Shown piece by piece: positions 1-9,171 of a stretch of 64,000 nt of DNA. The position numbers were made by a program, and so were the translations under genes. The notes below the pieces were generated by a model. The model saw nothing but the letters and a program-made list of their open reading frames with translations, searched no databases and was not told where the DNA came from. The stretch's first letter is position 1; every line of letters begins with the position of its first letter. Source of the DNA: Sphingomicrobium arenosum (lineage in GTDB: Bacteria; Pseudomonadota; Alphaproteobacteria; Sphingomonadales; Sphingomonadaceae); contig NZ_JANPVN010000001.1 in assembly GCF_026157085.1 (NCBI RefSeq), forward strand, positions 620,001-684,000, in the 5' to 3' direction.

Positions 1-1017
1 CGCGGCACTTTCATCCTTATCCTCATGGCGATCTATGTCGGTGGCGCCTTGGCGCTGTTCGGGGCGCGCATCGCCCATGTGCGCGAAGGTGCGCCGTTCG
101 AGCCGGTCAGCCGTGAAGGCGCGCTGGTCGCAAACAATCTCCTCCTTTCGGTCATCCTCGCGCTGGTGCTGTTCGGTACCTTTTATCCGTTGGTGGCACA
201 GGCGTTCGGGGCGTCCATCTCGGTCGGGCCGCCTTATTTCAACCTCGTCGCAGGCCCCTTGGCGCTACTACTCGTGACGCTCCTCTTCGTCGGCCCGCTG
301 CTGACATGGAAGCGCCAGTCCAAGCGCCTGTCGAAAGGCGTCCCCGTCGCGCTTTGCGCCAGTGTGGCGATGCTCGTGGCGACTTTCGTCTTTGGCTGGT
401 CGATGAGCCTGCTCGAGCGGCTGGGGCTTGTGCTCGGCGTTGGGCTCGTCATCGCGAGCCTGCTGCCGCTGGTCCGCCGCCGTCCGTGGCGCACGCCGGC
501 GCCGGTCTGGGGGATGGTGCTGGCGCATCTTGGGGTCGGCATCCTCACCATCGGCATCGCCAGCGAAAGCGCCTTTACCAAGGAACGGCTTGCCGTCGCC
601 CGCGTCGGCGAGCGGACAGAGGTTGGGCCCTATCTCGTCGAATTTCGCGGCGTCATGCCGGTGACCGGTCCCAACTGGACCGCGATCGAGGCCGATCTGC
701 TCGCCACGCGCGGGAAGGGCGCGATACGCATGGCGCCCCAGCAGCGCCTCTTCAACGAGCCGCCGACCAATACCAGCGAAAGCGCGCTGCTGACCGACTG
801 GGATGGGCAGCTTTACGCCACCGTGGGGCGCGGCAGCGCGGCCGAGGGATGGCAGCTCAGACTATGGTGGAAGCCGCTCGTGACCTTCATCTGGGGCGGC
901 GGGCTGCTGATCGCGCTGGGCGGGCTGGTCGCCTTGCTTGGCCGCTCTTTGCGAAATGTCCGCTTGCGACGCGATCCGAGCGACGTGGATGGCTATCGGG
1001 AGAAGCGCACATGGTGA
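1..1017 (+). CDS. ccmF: Cytochrome c heme lyase subunit CcmF, C-terminal part
   Basis: This is the C-terminal 338 residues of CcmF, open at the window's left edge. The reading frame starts at base 1 with RGTF, and the first ATG at 25 is internal. CcmF works with CcmH and CcmI in the inner membrane to attach heme to apocytochromes c. Several hydrophobic segments are visible. The last one, near residues 288-312, follows a WWKPLV-type motif that is typical of the CcmF C-terminus. The gene ends 7 bases inside ccmG, so the cluster is translationally coupled. The N-terminal tryptophan-rich WWD region lies outside the window. Confidence 0.93.
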   Translation, partial: RGTFILILMAIYVGGALALFGARIAHVREGAPFEPVSREGALVANNLLLSVILALVLFGTFYPLVAQAFGASISVGPPYFNLVAGPLALLLVTLLFVGPLLTWKRQSKRLSKGVPVALCASVAMLVATFVFGWSMSLLERLGLVLGVGLVIASLLPLVRRRPWRTPAPVWGMVLAHLGVGILTIGIASESAFTKERLAVARVGERTEVGPYLVEFRGVMPVTGPNWTAIEADLLATRGKGAIRMAPQQRLFNEPPTNTSESALLTDWDGQLYATVGRGSAAEGWQLRLWWKPLVTFIWGGGLLIALGGLVALLGRSLRNVRLRRDPSDVDGYREKRTW

Positions 1018-1532
1018 AACGCTACCTGCCGCTGATCCTCGTTCTTGCCGTCTTCGCCTTCATCGGATGGCGTCTGGCCGCCCCCAGCGACAAGCCCGAC
1101 ATTTCGAGCCGTCTCGTGGGACAGGCCGCGCCCGAGATTTGGCTTGAGCCGATGCTGGACGACAAGCCCGGGATCGCCTCGCTCGCGACCGGAGAGCCGC
1201 ACCTCGTCAACCTGTTCGGCAGCTGGTGTAATCCGTGCATCGCCGAGGCGCCGCTGCTCGAGGGGCTCGCCATCCAAGGCGTACCGATCACCGGGATCGC
1301 GGTGCGCGACGAGGCGGGCGCGGTCCGCCGCTTTCTCGAGGATCATGGCGATCCCTTCACCGCGATCGGCAGCGACCCGCGCAGCGAAGCTGTTTTCGCG
1401 CTGGGGGCGACGGGGGTGCCCGAAACCTTCCTCGTCGATGGGGAAGGGATCGTGCGCGACCATGTCCAAGGGCCGCTGACGCGCGCGGACGTGGCTCGGT
1501 TGAAACAGCTCGTCGAGGAGTATCGCCGATGA
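1011..1532 (+). CDS. ccmG: Thiol:disulfide interchange protein CcmG/DsbE
   Basis: A 173-residue periplasmic thioredoxin-fold protein anchored by one N-terminal membrane segment (about residues 4-22). CcmG reduces apocytochrome or CcmH disulfides before heme attachment. The active site WCNPC is near residue 69, and the cis-proline loop GVPETFLVD near residue 135 is typical of the CcmG group. The start ATG lies inside the end of ccmF, and the stop overlaps the ccmH start. The length is normal for the family. Confidence 0.93.
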   Translation: MVKRYLPLILVLAVFAFIGWRLAAPSDKPDISSRLVGQAAPEIWLEPMLDDKPGIASLATGEPHLVNLFGSWCNPCIAEAPLLEGLAIQGVPITGIAVRDEAGAVRRFLEDHGDPFTAIGSDPRSEAVFALGATGVPETFLVDGEGIVRDHVQGPLTRADVARLKQLVEEYRR

Positions 1533-1915
1533 GCCTTGCGCTACTACCCCTGCTGCTGGCGGCAGCCACGCCCGATTATGCGCATGTCCAGATCGAGGAC
1601 CCCCGCGCCGAGGCGGAAGCCCATGCACTGATGCGCGAGTTGCGCTGCCTGACCTGCGAGGGCCAGTCGATCGCCGAGAGCGATGCCGACATGGCCGCCG
1701 ACATGCGCCGCCTCGTGCGCGAGCGCATCGCGGCGGGCGAGCAGCCCGAAGAAGTGCGGGGCTGGCTGGTCGACCGCTATGGCGGCGCGGTGAGCTATCG
1801 CCCGGTGACGAGCGACCCGGTCGCCTGGCCGCTGTTCATCGTGCCGCTGTTGCTGCTGCTGCTCGCGGGATGGATGGTGCGCGGGCGGTTCAAGCGCGGG
1901 AGCGAGGACCGATGA
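1529..1915 (+). CDS. ccmH: Cytochrome c maturation protein CcmH/CcmL
   Basis: A 128-residue protein with an N-terminal signal/anchor. The CcmH redox motif LRCLTC is followed by EGQSIAESDA near residue 42, and a C-terminal membrane segment (about 95-115) ends in a basic tail. CcmH presents reduced apocytochrome to the CcmF heme lyase from the periplasmic side of the membrane. It overlaps ccmG by 4 bases at its start and the TPR gene by 4 bases at its end. The separate short CcmH plus TPR protein is the alphaproteobacterial split arrangement. Confidence 0.93.
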   Translation: MSLALLPLLLAAATPDYAHVQIEDPRAEAEAHALMRELRCLTCEGQSIAESDADMAADMRRLVRERIAAGEQPEEVRGWLVDRYGGAVSYRPVTSDPVAWPLFIVPLLLLLLAGWMVRGRFKRGSEDR

Positions 1916-2547
1916 CAGGCCTGCTTCTCCTGCTGCTCCTCGCCCTGCTCGTGATGGCCGCGCTTTTCGTCGCGAAAGTGCGGGGCCCCGCGCTCAGCCT
2001 CACCGCCGCCGCATTGCTGTTCGGCGGGGCGGGCTATGCGCTCACCGGCAACCCGGGGCTCGAGGGGAGGCCCGTCGCGAGCCGCCCGCCCTTGCCCAGC
2101 CCCCTGTCGCTGAAAGGCGCGCGCGAGGCTTTCTACGGTCGGTTTACCTGGCTCGACCAGTGGGCGATCCTGTCGGAGAGCTATGCCGCGCGCGGGGCGA
2201 CCCAAGACGCGGCGGGCATCTTGCGCTCGGGCCTTCGCGAACATCCGCGTAGCGGCGCGCTCTGGTCGCTCTATGGCAATGCGCTGGCCGATCATGCGGG
2301 AACCCTGACGCCCGCCGCCGAGCTCGCCTATGACAAGGGGATCGCGCTGGCACCCGATCATCCGGGTCCGCGTTTTTTCAAGGCGCTCGCGCTGTTGCGG
2401 AGCGGCGAGGCGGAGGCCGCCCTGCCGCTGCTCGACGAATTGGCCGAAAACGCACCCGCCGGGGCCGACTGGCGCCCCCTCGTCGAAGGAGCGCGCAGCC
2501 TGGCCCAGGCGAGCGTCGACCAGCCTCAGGCCGCGACCGGCTCGTAA
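1912..2547 (+). CDS. ccmI: TPR-domain cytochrome c biogenesis protein, CcmI-like
   Basis: A 211-residue protein with two N-terminal hydrophobic segments (about 3-20 and 28-45), then an AREAFYGRF-like linker and TPR repeats from about residue 80 to 185. CcmI/CycH proteins hold the C-terminal helix of apocytochrome c for heme ligation. The protein is shorter than classical CcmI (about 400 residues), so it carries only the membrane and TPR parts. Its start overlaps ccmH by ATGA. The last 22 bases overlap the 3' end of the convergent ald gene. The function is inferred mainly from position in the ccm cluster and from the TPRs. Confidence 0.8.
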   Translation: MTGLLLLLLLALLVMAALFVAKVRGPALSLTAAALLFGGAGYALTGNPGLEGRPVASRPPLPSPLSLKGAREAFYGRFTWLDQWAILSESYAARGATQDAAGILRSGLREHPRSGALWSLYGNALADHAGTLTPAAELAYDKGIALAPDHPGPRFFKALALLRSGEAEAALPLLDELAENAPAGADWRPLVEGARSLAQASVDQPQAATGS

Positions 2548-3635
2548 GGCAGGTCGGGGAAGGCTTCGGCCACCGCCGCGTGACGAATCTTGCCGTCGGA
2601 GACGTTGAGGCCGTTCGCAAGGTGCGGATCGGTCGCCATGGCGAGCTCTGCGCCCTTGTCGGCGATCGCCACCGCGCCCGGCAGCGTCGCATTGTTGAGC
2701 GCGAAGGTGCTCGTACGCGCCACCGCGCCCGGCATGTTCGCAACGCAATAATGGATGATGCCGTCGACTTCGTAGACGGGATCGTCATGGGTGGTGGGCT
2801 TGGAGGTCTCGAAGCAGCCGCCCTGGTCGATGGCGATATCGACGATGACGCAACCGCGCTTCATCTTCTTGAGCATGTCGCGGCTGACGATCTTGGGCGC
2901 CGCCGCCCCCGGCACTAGCACCGCACCGATGACGAGGTGGCTCTCCTCGAGCGCCCGTTCGATCATCGGCTTGGACGCATATTGCGTCTTAATGGTCGAG
3001 CCGAAATGCAGGTCGAGTTCGGCAAGGCGATCGGGGTTGATGTCATAGATGGTGACATCGGCGCGCATGCCGGTCGCCATCATCGCCGCGTTGATGCCGG
3101 CGACGCCGCCACCGATGATCGCGACCTTGCCCGGGTTCACGCCCGGCACGCCGCCGAGCAGGATGCCACGACCGCCCTGTTCCTTTTCGAGATAATGCGC
3201 GCCCGCCTGGATCGCCATCCGGCCCGCAACCTCGCTCATCGGCTTCAACAGCGGCAGCGTGCCCGCCGGGCTCGTCACCGTTTCATAGGCGATGCAGGTC
3301 GCACCGCTTTCGATCAGACCTTCGGTCTGCGGTCGGTCGGCGGCGAGATGGAGGTAGGTATACAGGATGTGCCGCGGCTCGAGCATGGCGACTTCCTGCG
3401 GCTGCGGTTCCTTGACCTTCACGATCATGTCGGCGGCTTCGAACACCGACTTGGCGTCGGGCATGATCTTGGCCCCGGCGGCGACATAATCGTCGTCGCT
3501 GAAGTCGATCCCCATGCCCGCCTTGGTCTCGACGAACATCTCATGGCCGCGCGCGGCGAGATGGGCGACCGACGAGGGCGTAAGGCCGACGCGATATTCG
3601 TGGTTCTTGATTTCCTTGGGCACGCCGATGCGCAT
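2526..3635 (-). CDS. ald: Alanine dehydrogenase
   Basis: A 369-residue protein matching NAD-dependent alanine dehydrogenase, which interconverts L-alanine and pyruvate plus ammonia in the cytosol. The N-terminal [17 protein letters not shown] signature is intact, and the Rossmann motif [12 protein letters not shown] is near residue 170. The length is typical of the family (about 370). Three starts are possible in frame. The ATG at 3635 is preferred because AGGAG lies 8 bases upstream, while the ATG at 3641 is only 2 bases from it. The gene is divergent from kup and convergent with ccmI. Confidence 0.95.
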   Translation of the reverse strand: MRIGVPKEIKNHEYRVGLTPSSVAHLAARGHEMFVETKAGMGIDFSDDDYVAAGAKIMPDAKSVFEAADMIVKVKEPQPQEVAMLEPRHILYTYLHLAADRPQTEGLIESGATCIAYETVTSPAGTLPLLKPMSEVAGRMAIQAGAHYLEKEQGGRGILLGGVPGVNPGKVAIIGGGVAGINAAMMATGMRADVTIYDINPDRLAELDLHFGSTIKTQYASKPMIERALEESHLVIGAVLVPGAAAPKIVSRDMLKKMKRGCVIVDIAIDQGGCFETSKPTTHDDPVYEVDGIIHYCVANMPGAVARTSTFALNNATLPGAVAIADKGAELAMATDPHLANGLNVSDGKIRHAAVAEAFPDLPYEPVAA

Positions 3636-3760
3636 GCTCATGTCTCCTCTACTGACAATGGCCGCGCCTATAGCCAGCAAATGCCACTTTGTCGCGTCGA
3701 TTGCGACCAACGACGAGCGCTGCTAATGCGCGGCGACAATTTCGGAGTCTCGACACCCGC

Positions 3761-5674
3761 ATGAGCGATGCTGCCAACGGCCATCATGGCCCATCCGGCT
3801 CGACTGCCAAGCTGGCGGCGGGCGCGGTAGGAATCGTTTTCGGCGACATCGGCACCTCGCCGATCTACGCCTTTCGCGAGACCTTTGCTGGCCATCATAT
3901 GCTGGTGCCCGACGCGCTGCACATCTACGGTGTGCTCAGCCTCATCTTCTGGTCGATGATGGTCATCGTGACGTTGAAATATGTCATGATCATCACCCGC
4001 GCCGACAATAAGGGCGAAGGCGGGAGCCTCGCGCTGCTCGCTCTGTTCACCCGCGAGGGTGGGGGCAGCGGCAAGAGCTGGTCGCGTGGCATCATCCTGC
4101 TCGGCGTTTTCGCCACCGCGCTCTTCTATGGCGACAGCATGATTACCCCGGCCATCTCGGTCCTGTCGGCAGTCGAGGGGTTGACCACCGTCAATGCCGG
4201 CATGGCGCCCTTCGTCATTCCCATCGCGCTGGGAATCCTCATCGCGCTTTTCTCGATCCAGCGGCGCGGCACGGCGGGGATCGCGAAATTCTTCGCCCCC
4301 GTCATGATCGTCTATTTCCTGGTTCTTGCCGCCATGGGGCTGTTGCACATCGGTGATCACCCGGCGGTGATTTGGGAAATGCTCAATCCGTGGAATGCGG
4401 GGCGCTTCTTCGCGCTCGAGCCGACGCGCGCGCTGTTTGCGCTGGGTTCGGTCGTGCTCGCCGTCACGGGGGCGGAGGCGCTCTATGCCGACATGGGCCA
4501 TTTCGGGCGTGGCCCGATCAAGATCGCCTGGATCCGCTTCGTCATGCCCGCGCTCCTCCTCAATTATCTCGGGCAGGGCGCGCTGATCCTGTCGGCACCC
4601 ACGCTCGCGGGGGCCGAGGAACTGGTCGCCAATCCCTTCTTCCTGATGGCGCCCGACATGCTGCGCCTGCCGCTGGTGCTGCTCGTCACCATCGCCACCA
4701 TCATCGCCAGCCAGGCGGTCATCACCGGCGCCTTCTCGGTCACCCAGCAGGCGATCCAGCTGGGCTTCATCCCGCGCCTTCGCATTCTTCACACCAGCGA
4801 GGATGCCGCAGGACAAATCTACATTCCTGCAATCAACTGGCTGCTGCTCGTCGCCGTCACCGTTCTCGTCATCAGCTTCGGGTCGAGCTCGAACCTCGCC
4901 GCAGCCTATGGCATCGCGGTAACGGGGGCGATGCTGATCGACACGGTGCTGATCGCGGTGGTGCTCCTTTACTTGTGGAAATGGCGCAAGCGCTACGTGC
5001 TGCCGCTGCTCGCGCTCTTCTTCGCGGTCGATATCCTCTATTTCGGCGCCAACCTCCTCAAGGTGCCCGAGGGGGGCTGGTTCCCGCTGCTCATCGGGGC
5101 GATCGCCTTTACCTTGCTCACCACCTGGGCGCGGGGCCGGGCGCTGCTGCGGCGGCGCCTCGACGACGATGTGATGCCGGTCGACCTGTTTATCAAATCG
5201 GCCTGCCCGAGCGCGACGCGGGTACGTGGGACGGCAATCTTCCTGACGACCGCGACCAAGGGCATTCCGCCCTCGCTCCTGCACAATCTGAAACACAATA
5301 AGGTGCTGCACGAGCGCACCGTGCTGCTCACCGTGAAAATCGAGGACCGGCCGCGCGTCAGTGCCAAGAAACGCGCCAGCGTCGAGGCGTTCGGCGAAGG
5401 ATTTTATCGCGTCATCCTTCACTTCGGTTTCATGGAGGACGTGAACCTGCCCCGGACGCTTCAGCACGTGCGCGGGCTCGGCGGACCATGCAAGCAGATG
5501 GAAACGAGCTATTTCCTCGGCCGCCAGACGCTCATTCCGGACAAGGGCTCGGACATGGTCGGCTGGCGCGAGAAATTGTTCGCCTGGATGCTGCGCAATT
5601 CCGAAAGCGCGATGACCTTCTTCAAGCTGCCGGCCAACCGCGTCGTCGAATTGGGTAGCCAGGTGAAGATCTGA
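3761..5674 (+). CDS. kup: Low-affinity potassium uptake transporter Kup
   Basis: A 637-residue inner-membrane protein of the KUP/HAK/KT family, which moves potassium with protons. The diagnostic segment [13 protein letters not shown] is near residue 26 and [18 protein letters not shown] is near residue 125. About twelve membrane segments fill residues 20-450, and a hydrophilic cytoplasmic tail follows. The ATG at 3761 is chosen over an in-frame TTG at 3689, whose first residues are Arg-rich and not conserved. The length fits the family (about 620-640). The next gene starts 32 bases downstream. Confidence 0.95.
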   Translation: MSDAANGHHGPSGSTAKLAAGAVGIVFGDIGTSPIYAFRETFAGHHMLVPDALHIYGVLSLIFWSMMVIVTLKYVMIITRADNKGEGGSLALLALFTREGGGSGKSWSRGIILLGVFATALFYGDSMITPAISVLSAVEGLTTVNAGMAPFVIPIALGILIALFSIQRRGTAGIAKFFAPVMIVYFLVLAAMGLLHIGDHPAVIWEMLNPWNAGRFFALEPTRALFALGSVVLAVTGAEALYADMGHFGRGPIKIAWIRFVMPALLLNYLGQGALILSAPTLAGAEELVANPFFLMAPDMLRLPLVLLVTIATIIASQAVITGAFSVTQQAIQLGFIPRLRILHTSEDAAGQIYIPAINWLLLVAVTVLVISFGSSSNLAAAYGIAVTGAMLIDTVLIAVVLLYLWKWRKRYVLPLLALFFAVDILYFGANLLKVPEGGWFPLLIGAIAFTLLTTWARGRALLRRRLDDDVMPVDLFIKSACPSATRVRGTAIFLTTATKGIPPSLLHNLKHNKVLHERTVLLTVKIEDRPRVSAKKRASVEAFGEGFYRVILHFGFMEDVNLPRTLQHVRGLGGPCKQMETSYFLGRQTLIPDKGSDMVGWREKLFAWMLRNSESAMTFFKLPANRVVELGSQVKI

Positions 5675-5706
5675 AACGGCGGGCATCGCTCGCGCATTGA
5701 GGCGGG

Positions 5707-6273
5707 ATGGAAGACATCGCCCGTCTCATCGCCCCCGTCGCCATCACGCTGGCCGCGTTGATCACCGCCTCCAATCTCGGGGCGCGGATCACGGGGATCG
5801 GCTTCGTTATCTTCACCATCGGTTCGGTCGCCTGGTTCATCGTCGGCCTGACGACAGGGCAGGGCGGCCTGATATGGCAGAATATCATCCTCTTTTTCAT
5901 CAACCTGTTCGGGGTCTGGCGTTGGCTCGGTCGACGGGCCGCCATGCAAAAAGGAGGCGAAGAGGCGCAAAGGATGAGCGAGGAGCGAGATGGGCAGGGA
6001 CTCCTTCCGCTATCTACGATCGTCGGCATGGATCTTCATGCCCCCGATCGCTCGAAGGTCGGGACGGTGGTGGATGCCATGCTCGGCGAACGCGACGGGC
6101 GCCTTTCCTATGCGATCGCTTCTTCGGGCGGGGTCGCGGGGGCGGGAGAGACACTTCATCGTATCGACTGGCGCGACATGAGGTGCGATGAGGGCGTGCT
6201 GTCCTTGCGTAATACGGCGCGCCCGCTCGATGCTCGCCCGAAGGTCGAGCGCGACCATTGGCCGAGCGCATGA
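5707..6273 (+). CDS. Membrane protein with C-terminal PRC-barrel-like domain
   Basis: A 188-residue protein of unknown role. Three hydrophobic stretches occupy residues about 5-25, 30-50 and 58-75. A charged linker follows, and then a PRC-barrel-like module from about residue 100 (STIVGMDLHAPDRSKVG, then VVDAMLGERDGRLSYAIAS). PRC barrels often bind RNA or protein partners. GAGGCGGG precedes the ATG. The gene follows kup on the same strand and overlaps the next gene by 4 bases (ATGA), which suggests a kup operon. The PRC call rests on pattern, not on a profile search. Confidence 0.7.
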   Translation: MEDIARLIAPVAITLAALITASNLGARITGIGFVIFTIGSVAWFIVGLTTGQGGLIWQNIILFFINLFGVWRWLGRRAAMQKGGEEAQRMSEERDGQGLLPLSTIVGMDLHAPDRSKVGTVVDAMLGERDGRLSYAIASSGGVAGAGETLHRIDWRDMRCDEGVLSLRNTARPLDARPKVERDHWPSA

Positions 6274-6788
6274 GCGGCGCGCTCATCGTCACCGCCGCGC
6301 TCGGCAAGGCCGACCATGCCCGGCTGACCGCCGAGCGAACCGCGCATTTTCCGCCTGAACGTAACTATCTCGACGCGCATCTCACCATGTTTCATGCACT
6401 GCCACCGGGGAGCGAAGATGAGGTGCGGGGCGTGCTGTCACGGCTCGCGCGCGAGCATCGGCCGCCTGCTGCGACATTGGCGTCGCTCATGTCGCTGGGG
6501 CGCGGGGTGGCCTATCGCGTGGAAAGCGACGAACTGAAGCGGCTGCGGGCGTTGATCGCCGATCATTTCCGCGGACTGCTCACCGCGCAGGACGCCGGCG
6601 GCTGGCGTCCGCATGTCACGATCCAGAACAAAGTGCCTCCCGCCGAGGCAAAGGCTCTCTTGGCACGCAAACAGGCCGAGTTCGAGCCGCTCCCACTCGC
6701 CGTCGCAGGGCTGGCGCTGCATCGTTACATGGGCGGGCCGTGGGACGCGCTGGGGCGCTGGTCCTTTTCGGGTAACGCTCGGGCTTAG
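6270..6788 (+). CDS. 2H phosphoesterase / 2'-5' RNA ligase family protein
   Basis: A 172-residue cytosolic protein with the two HxT motifs of the 2H superfamily: HLTMFH near residue 36 and HVTIQ near residue 114. These histidines act on 2'-5' or cyclic phosphodiester bonds in RNA or nucleotides. The true substrate is unknown. The ATG at 6270 overlaps the stop of the preceding gene, and an in-frame TTG at 6258 is less likely. The gene ends in a 4-base convergent overlap with the DUF3775 gene. Confidence 0.82.
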   Translation: MSGALIVTAALGKADHARLTAERTAHFPPERNYLDAHLTMFHALPPGSEDEVRGVLSRLAREHRPPAATLASLMSLGRGVAYRVESDELKRLRALIADHFRGLLTAQDAGGWRPHVTIQNKVPPAEAKALLARKQAEFEPLPLAVAGLALHRYMGGPWDALGRWSFSGNARA

Positions 6789-7198
6789 GTGACCGAGCCG
6801 ACGCCGTCGCAGTCGAGGTCGAACACGGCCATGCCCTGTTCGAGCATCGAGGCCAGCATCGGGGTTTCGAGCAACGTGTCGACGATGTCGCTCTCTTCCG
6901 CGGCGGTCTCGAGCGCTTCCTTCCACTCGCTTTTCTCATAATCACCGCGCCCGAGCATGACGAAGGCGAGGACTTCGGCCTGCTGGTCGTCGGCGAGATC
7001 GTCGATCACGCCGGCCAGCTCTTCCTCGACACTGGTGTTGATGTCGTCGTCGAGCACCGAAAAGGCCTCGTCGTCGTCGTCGCCGTCGACATTGTCGGGG
7101 CTCTCGTCGCTATCGTAATTTGTCGGGATCTGCGCTTCATATTCGCGGGCGCGAAGGATGATGCGGCAGAGCGTGTCGATCGGTGTTGCGGGTGTCAT
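6785..7198 (-). CDS. DUF3775 family protein
   Basis: A 137-residue acidic protein of the alphaproteobacterial DUF3775 family, with no known function. The family signature is the N-terminal PIDTLCRIILRAREYEAQ segment. A very acidic stretch (residues about 28-50, DSDESPDN then DGDDDDE) is followed by a helical part. The ATG at 7198 starts directly at the conserved N-terminus, and a longer in-frame start at 7261 would add 21 non-conserved residues. No membrane segment or signal is seen. Confidence 0.82.
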   Translation of the reverse strand: MTPATPIDTLCRIILRAREYEAQIPTNYDSDESPDNVDGDDDDEAFSVLDDDINTSVEEELAGVIDDLADDQQAEVLAFVMLGRGDYEKSEWKEALETAAEESDIVDTLLETPMLASMLEQGMAVFDLDCDGVGSVT

Positions 7199-7335
7199 CA
7201 GGCTACGACTTTCGAATGTTCGAATTGCCTCTCCAACGAGGCGTGAAGAACCCGGTTCCAAAGCGATTGACGAACCTTCGAGGCCTTACTATAGGCCCCT
7301 TCGCACCGACCTTCAGCGGTCGGCAGCCTCGATGG

Positions 7336-7412
7336 GGCGGAGTAGCTCAGCTGGTTAGAGCAGCGGAATCATAATCCGCGTGTCGGGGGTTCAAGTCCCT
7401 CCTCCGCTACCA
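7336..7412 (+). tRNA. tRNA-Met (anticodon CAT)
   Basis: A 77-base cloverleaf with the CCA encoded. The acceptor stem GGCGGAG pairs with CTCCGCT (first pair G-U). The D-arm is GCTC...GAGC. The anticodon stem GCGGA/TCCGC holds the loop ATCATAA with CAT at 34-36, and the T-arm contains GGTTCAAGTCC. A run of six T follows at 7413. CAT could also mean initiator Met or lysidine-modified Ile. The acceptor pairs 1-72 rather than the mismatch of an initiator, and the anticodon arm looks like alphaproteobacterial elongator Met. Confidence 0.93.
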
Positions 7413-7472
7413 TTTTTTCACGACATTCCTCGCTACGTCCCCATGACGCCATTTACACGTCGGGGCGAGACG

Positions 7473-9083
7473 CTATTTGAGCGCCTCGATCACCGCATCG
7501 ATCTCCTCGTCGCTGAGACCTGGATCGGGCATGGTCGAACCAGGGGCGAAAGACTGCGGATCGCGCAGGAATTGGCGCAAGCGTTTCTCGTTCCACTTCC
7601 CACCTTTCTGCCGAAGAGCGTCCGAATAAGACGCGCCATCGATTTCCGCGACATTGCGCCAATAGGTCGTGATGAGGGGCGGGGCACCACTGGGGGAGAC
7701 ATGGCGCCATTCGTGGCATTGCGCGCAAGCCGCCAGCACCTCCGGCATCGTCTCATTCTCGGCGGCGAGGTCGCGCGTCAGCCGAATGACGCGGGCCTCG
7801 CCGTCGGGCTTGATCAACAAGTCGCCATTGGACGCCTCGATCACGTCGCGAACGCGCGTGCCGACAAAGAATGCCTCGGCCATGACGACACTGAGATCGG
7901 ACTTGAGCCGCAGTCGGAAGATGCGACCGTAAAGGCTGCCGAAGAGGAAATCGCCACGCCACGCTGGGAAACCCCGTCCTTCGAGCCGCAAAAGGCCTGA
8001 AGGCGCGGTTCCGGGTGGAAAGGCGAACTGGGGCTGTGCGTAGCGGTCATGGCGGCCCGTCTCCTCGGCGGGAGGCCATTTGAAGGCCGCATAGTTGGTG
8101 CCGAACGTTTCGCGCGGCCAGCCATAATCCTCGTTATCGCGGATGACGTTGATCTCGTCGCCGCCACGCGGTCCATGTTCGATCATGACCGGCTCGCCCG
8201 ATGGCCCGATGGCCATGCCGCTCGGATTGCGATGGCCCTTGCTATAGTGGCGCGCCGCCCCGCTCTTGAGGTCGAGCACGATGGTCTTGCCATAGTCGAC
8301 CGCATCGCTCTGCGGATCGATGAACGAGCCATCGTAATTGCGCTCGCCGGTTTCCAGATCGATCGCGACGAGGTTCTCGGGGACCTCTCGCCCATCGGTC
8401 CCAAGACTGACGATGTCGTAATGGGCTTCGCCGACACCAAGAAGCAGGCGATCGTCGTCGAGAAACGCCATCGATCCGCCGAGTTGCCCCGGGTTGCCGC
8501 GCGGTGTCAGACAGGGATTTGTTTCGTACAATTGCTGCCAGGGAGCGGTGACGTCGACCTGCCCGTCGCTACCCGTGAATTCGAGCCGCGAGAGCGCCAG
8601 CGTGAAGCAACCAAGATCGACATGCGGGTTGAAATGCGAGACATATACTTCCCACCGCGATGGCGCGATTTCTCGCATGACGAGATCTTCGGTCCCGACG
8701 AAATGGTCGAACTGGTCGGTGGTCATGACGTCGCGGGCCGCCATGAAGTCGAGCACCGGCGGCAGGGCCAAGGGTTCGAAGGCCTCTCCGCCCGCTGCGA
8801 GCCAGTGGAAGCTGCCGTCGCTGTTCATCAGGATGATGTCGTCATCCCAGGCGGCGAAGCCTCCGCCTCTGCCCTCGTCGAGGGGCGCCTCGATGTCGCT
8901 GCGCTCGAGGGCGTGCAACATCGAAAGGATGTCGCGACTTGCCTCGTCCTTCTGCTTGTTGCGCTCGACGTAGAGATAGGCCGCAACGGCCCATATTGCG
9001 ACGGCAATCACAAGCAGGATTACCCTGCGCGTGGTCTTCGTAAGCTTCACCGACCCCGACCCCCTGTTCAGCGGACATTCCAT
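7473..9083 (-). CDS. PQQ-type sorbosone dehydrogenase-like protein with C-terminal cytochrome c domain
   Basis: A 536-residue exported or anchored protein. After an N-terminal membrane segment (about residues 20-40) comes a soluble-glucose/sorbosone dehydrogenase-like beta-propeller with the typical segments HRNPSGMAIGPSGE and EHGPRGGDEINVI...DYGWP. Near residue 445 a CAQCH heme site starts a small cytochrome c domain with a distal MPDPGLSDEEI segment. This suggests periplasmic oxidation of a sugar or aldehyde with electrons passed to the attached heme. The start is uncertain: ATG 9083 is used, GTG 9050 gives a cleaner anchor, and TTG 9140 extends it. Confidence 0.78.
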   Translation of the reverse strand: MECPLNRGSGSVKLTKTTRRVILLVIAVAIWAVAAYLYVERNKQKDEASRDILSMLHALERSDIEAPLDEGRGGGFAAWDDDIILMNSDGSFHWLAAGGEAFEPLALPPVLDFMAARDVMTTDQFDHFVGTEDLVMREIAPSRWEVYVSHFNPHVDLGCFTLALSRLEFTGSDGQVDVTAPWQQLYETNPCLTPRGNPGQLGGSMAFLDDDRLLLGVGEAHYDIVSLGTDGREVPENLVAIDLETGERNYDGSFIDPQSDAVDYGKTIVLDLKSGAARHYSKGHRNPSGMAIGPSGEPVMIEHGPRGGDEINVIRDNEDYGWPRETFGTNYAAFKWPPAEETGRHDRYAQPQFAFPPGTAPSGLLRLEGRGFPAWRGDFLFGSLYGRIFRLRLKSDLSVVMAEAFFVGTRVRDVIEASNGDLLIKPDGEARVIRLTRDLAAENETMPEVLAACAQCHEWRHVSPSGAPPLITTYWRNVAEIDGASYSDALRQKGGKWNEKRLRQFLRDPQSFAPGSTMPDPGLSDEEIDAVIEALK

Positions 9084-9171
9084 GCATCGTGACCAAGCGT
9101 CGCCGCGAAGGCAAGGTGAACCGTCGCGCCCACCTTTCAATCAAACGGGGCCGGGCGGGGTGGAACGTGCC

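Noticed and set aside
3668..5686. A 672-residue minus-strand frame opposite kup
   Set aside because: It has strongly biased His/Asp/Arg composition and is the mirror of GC-rich codons of kup, which has clear family motifs.
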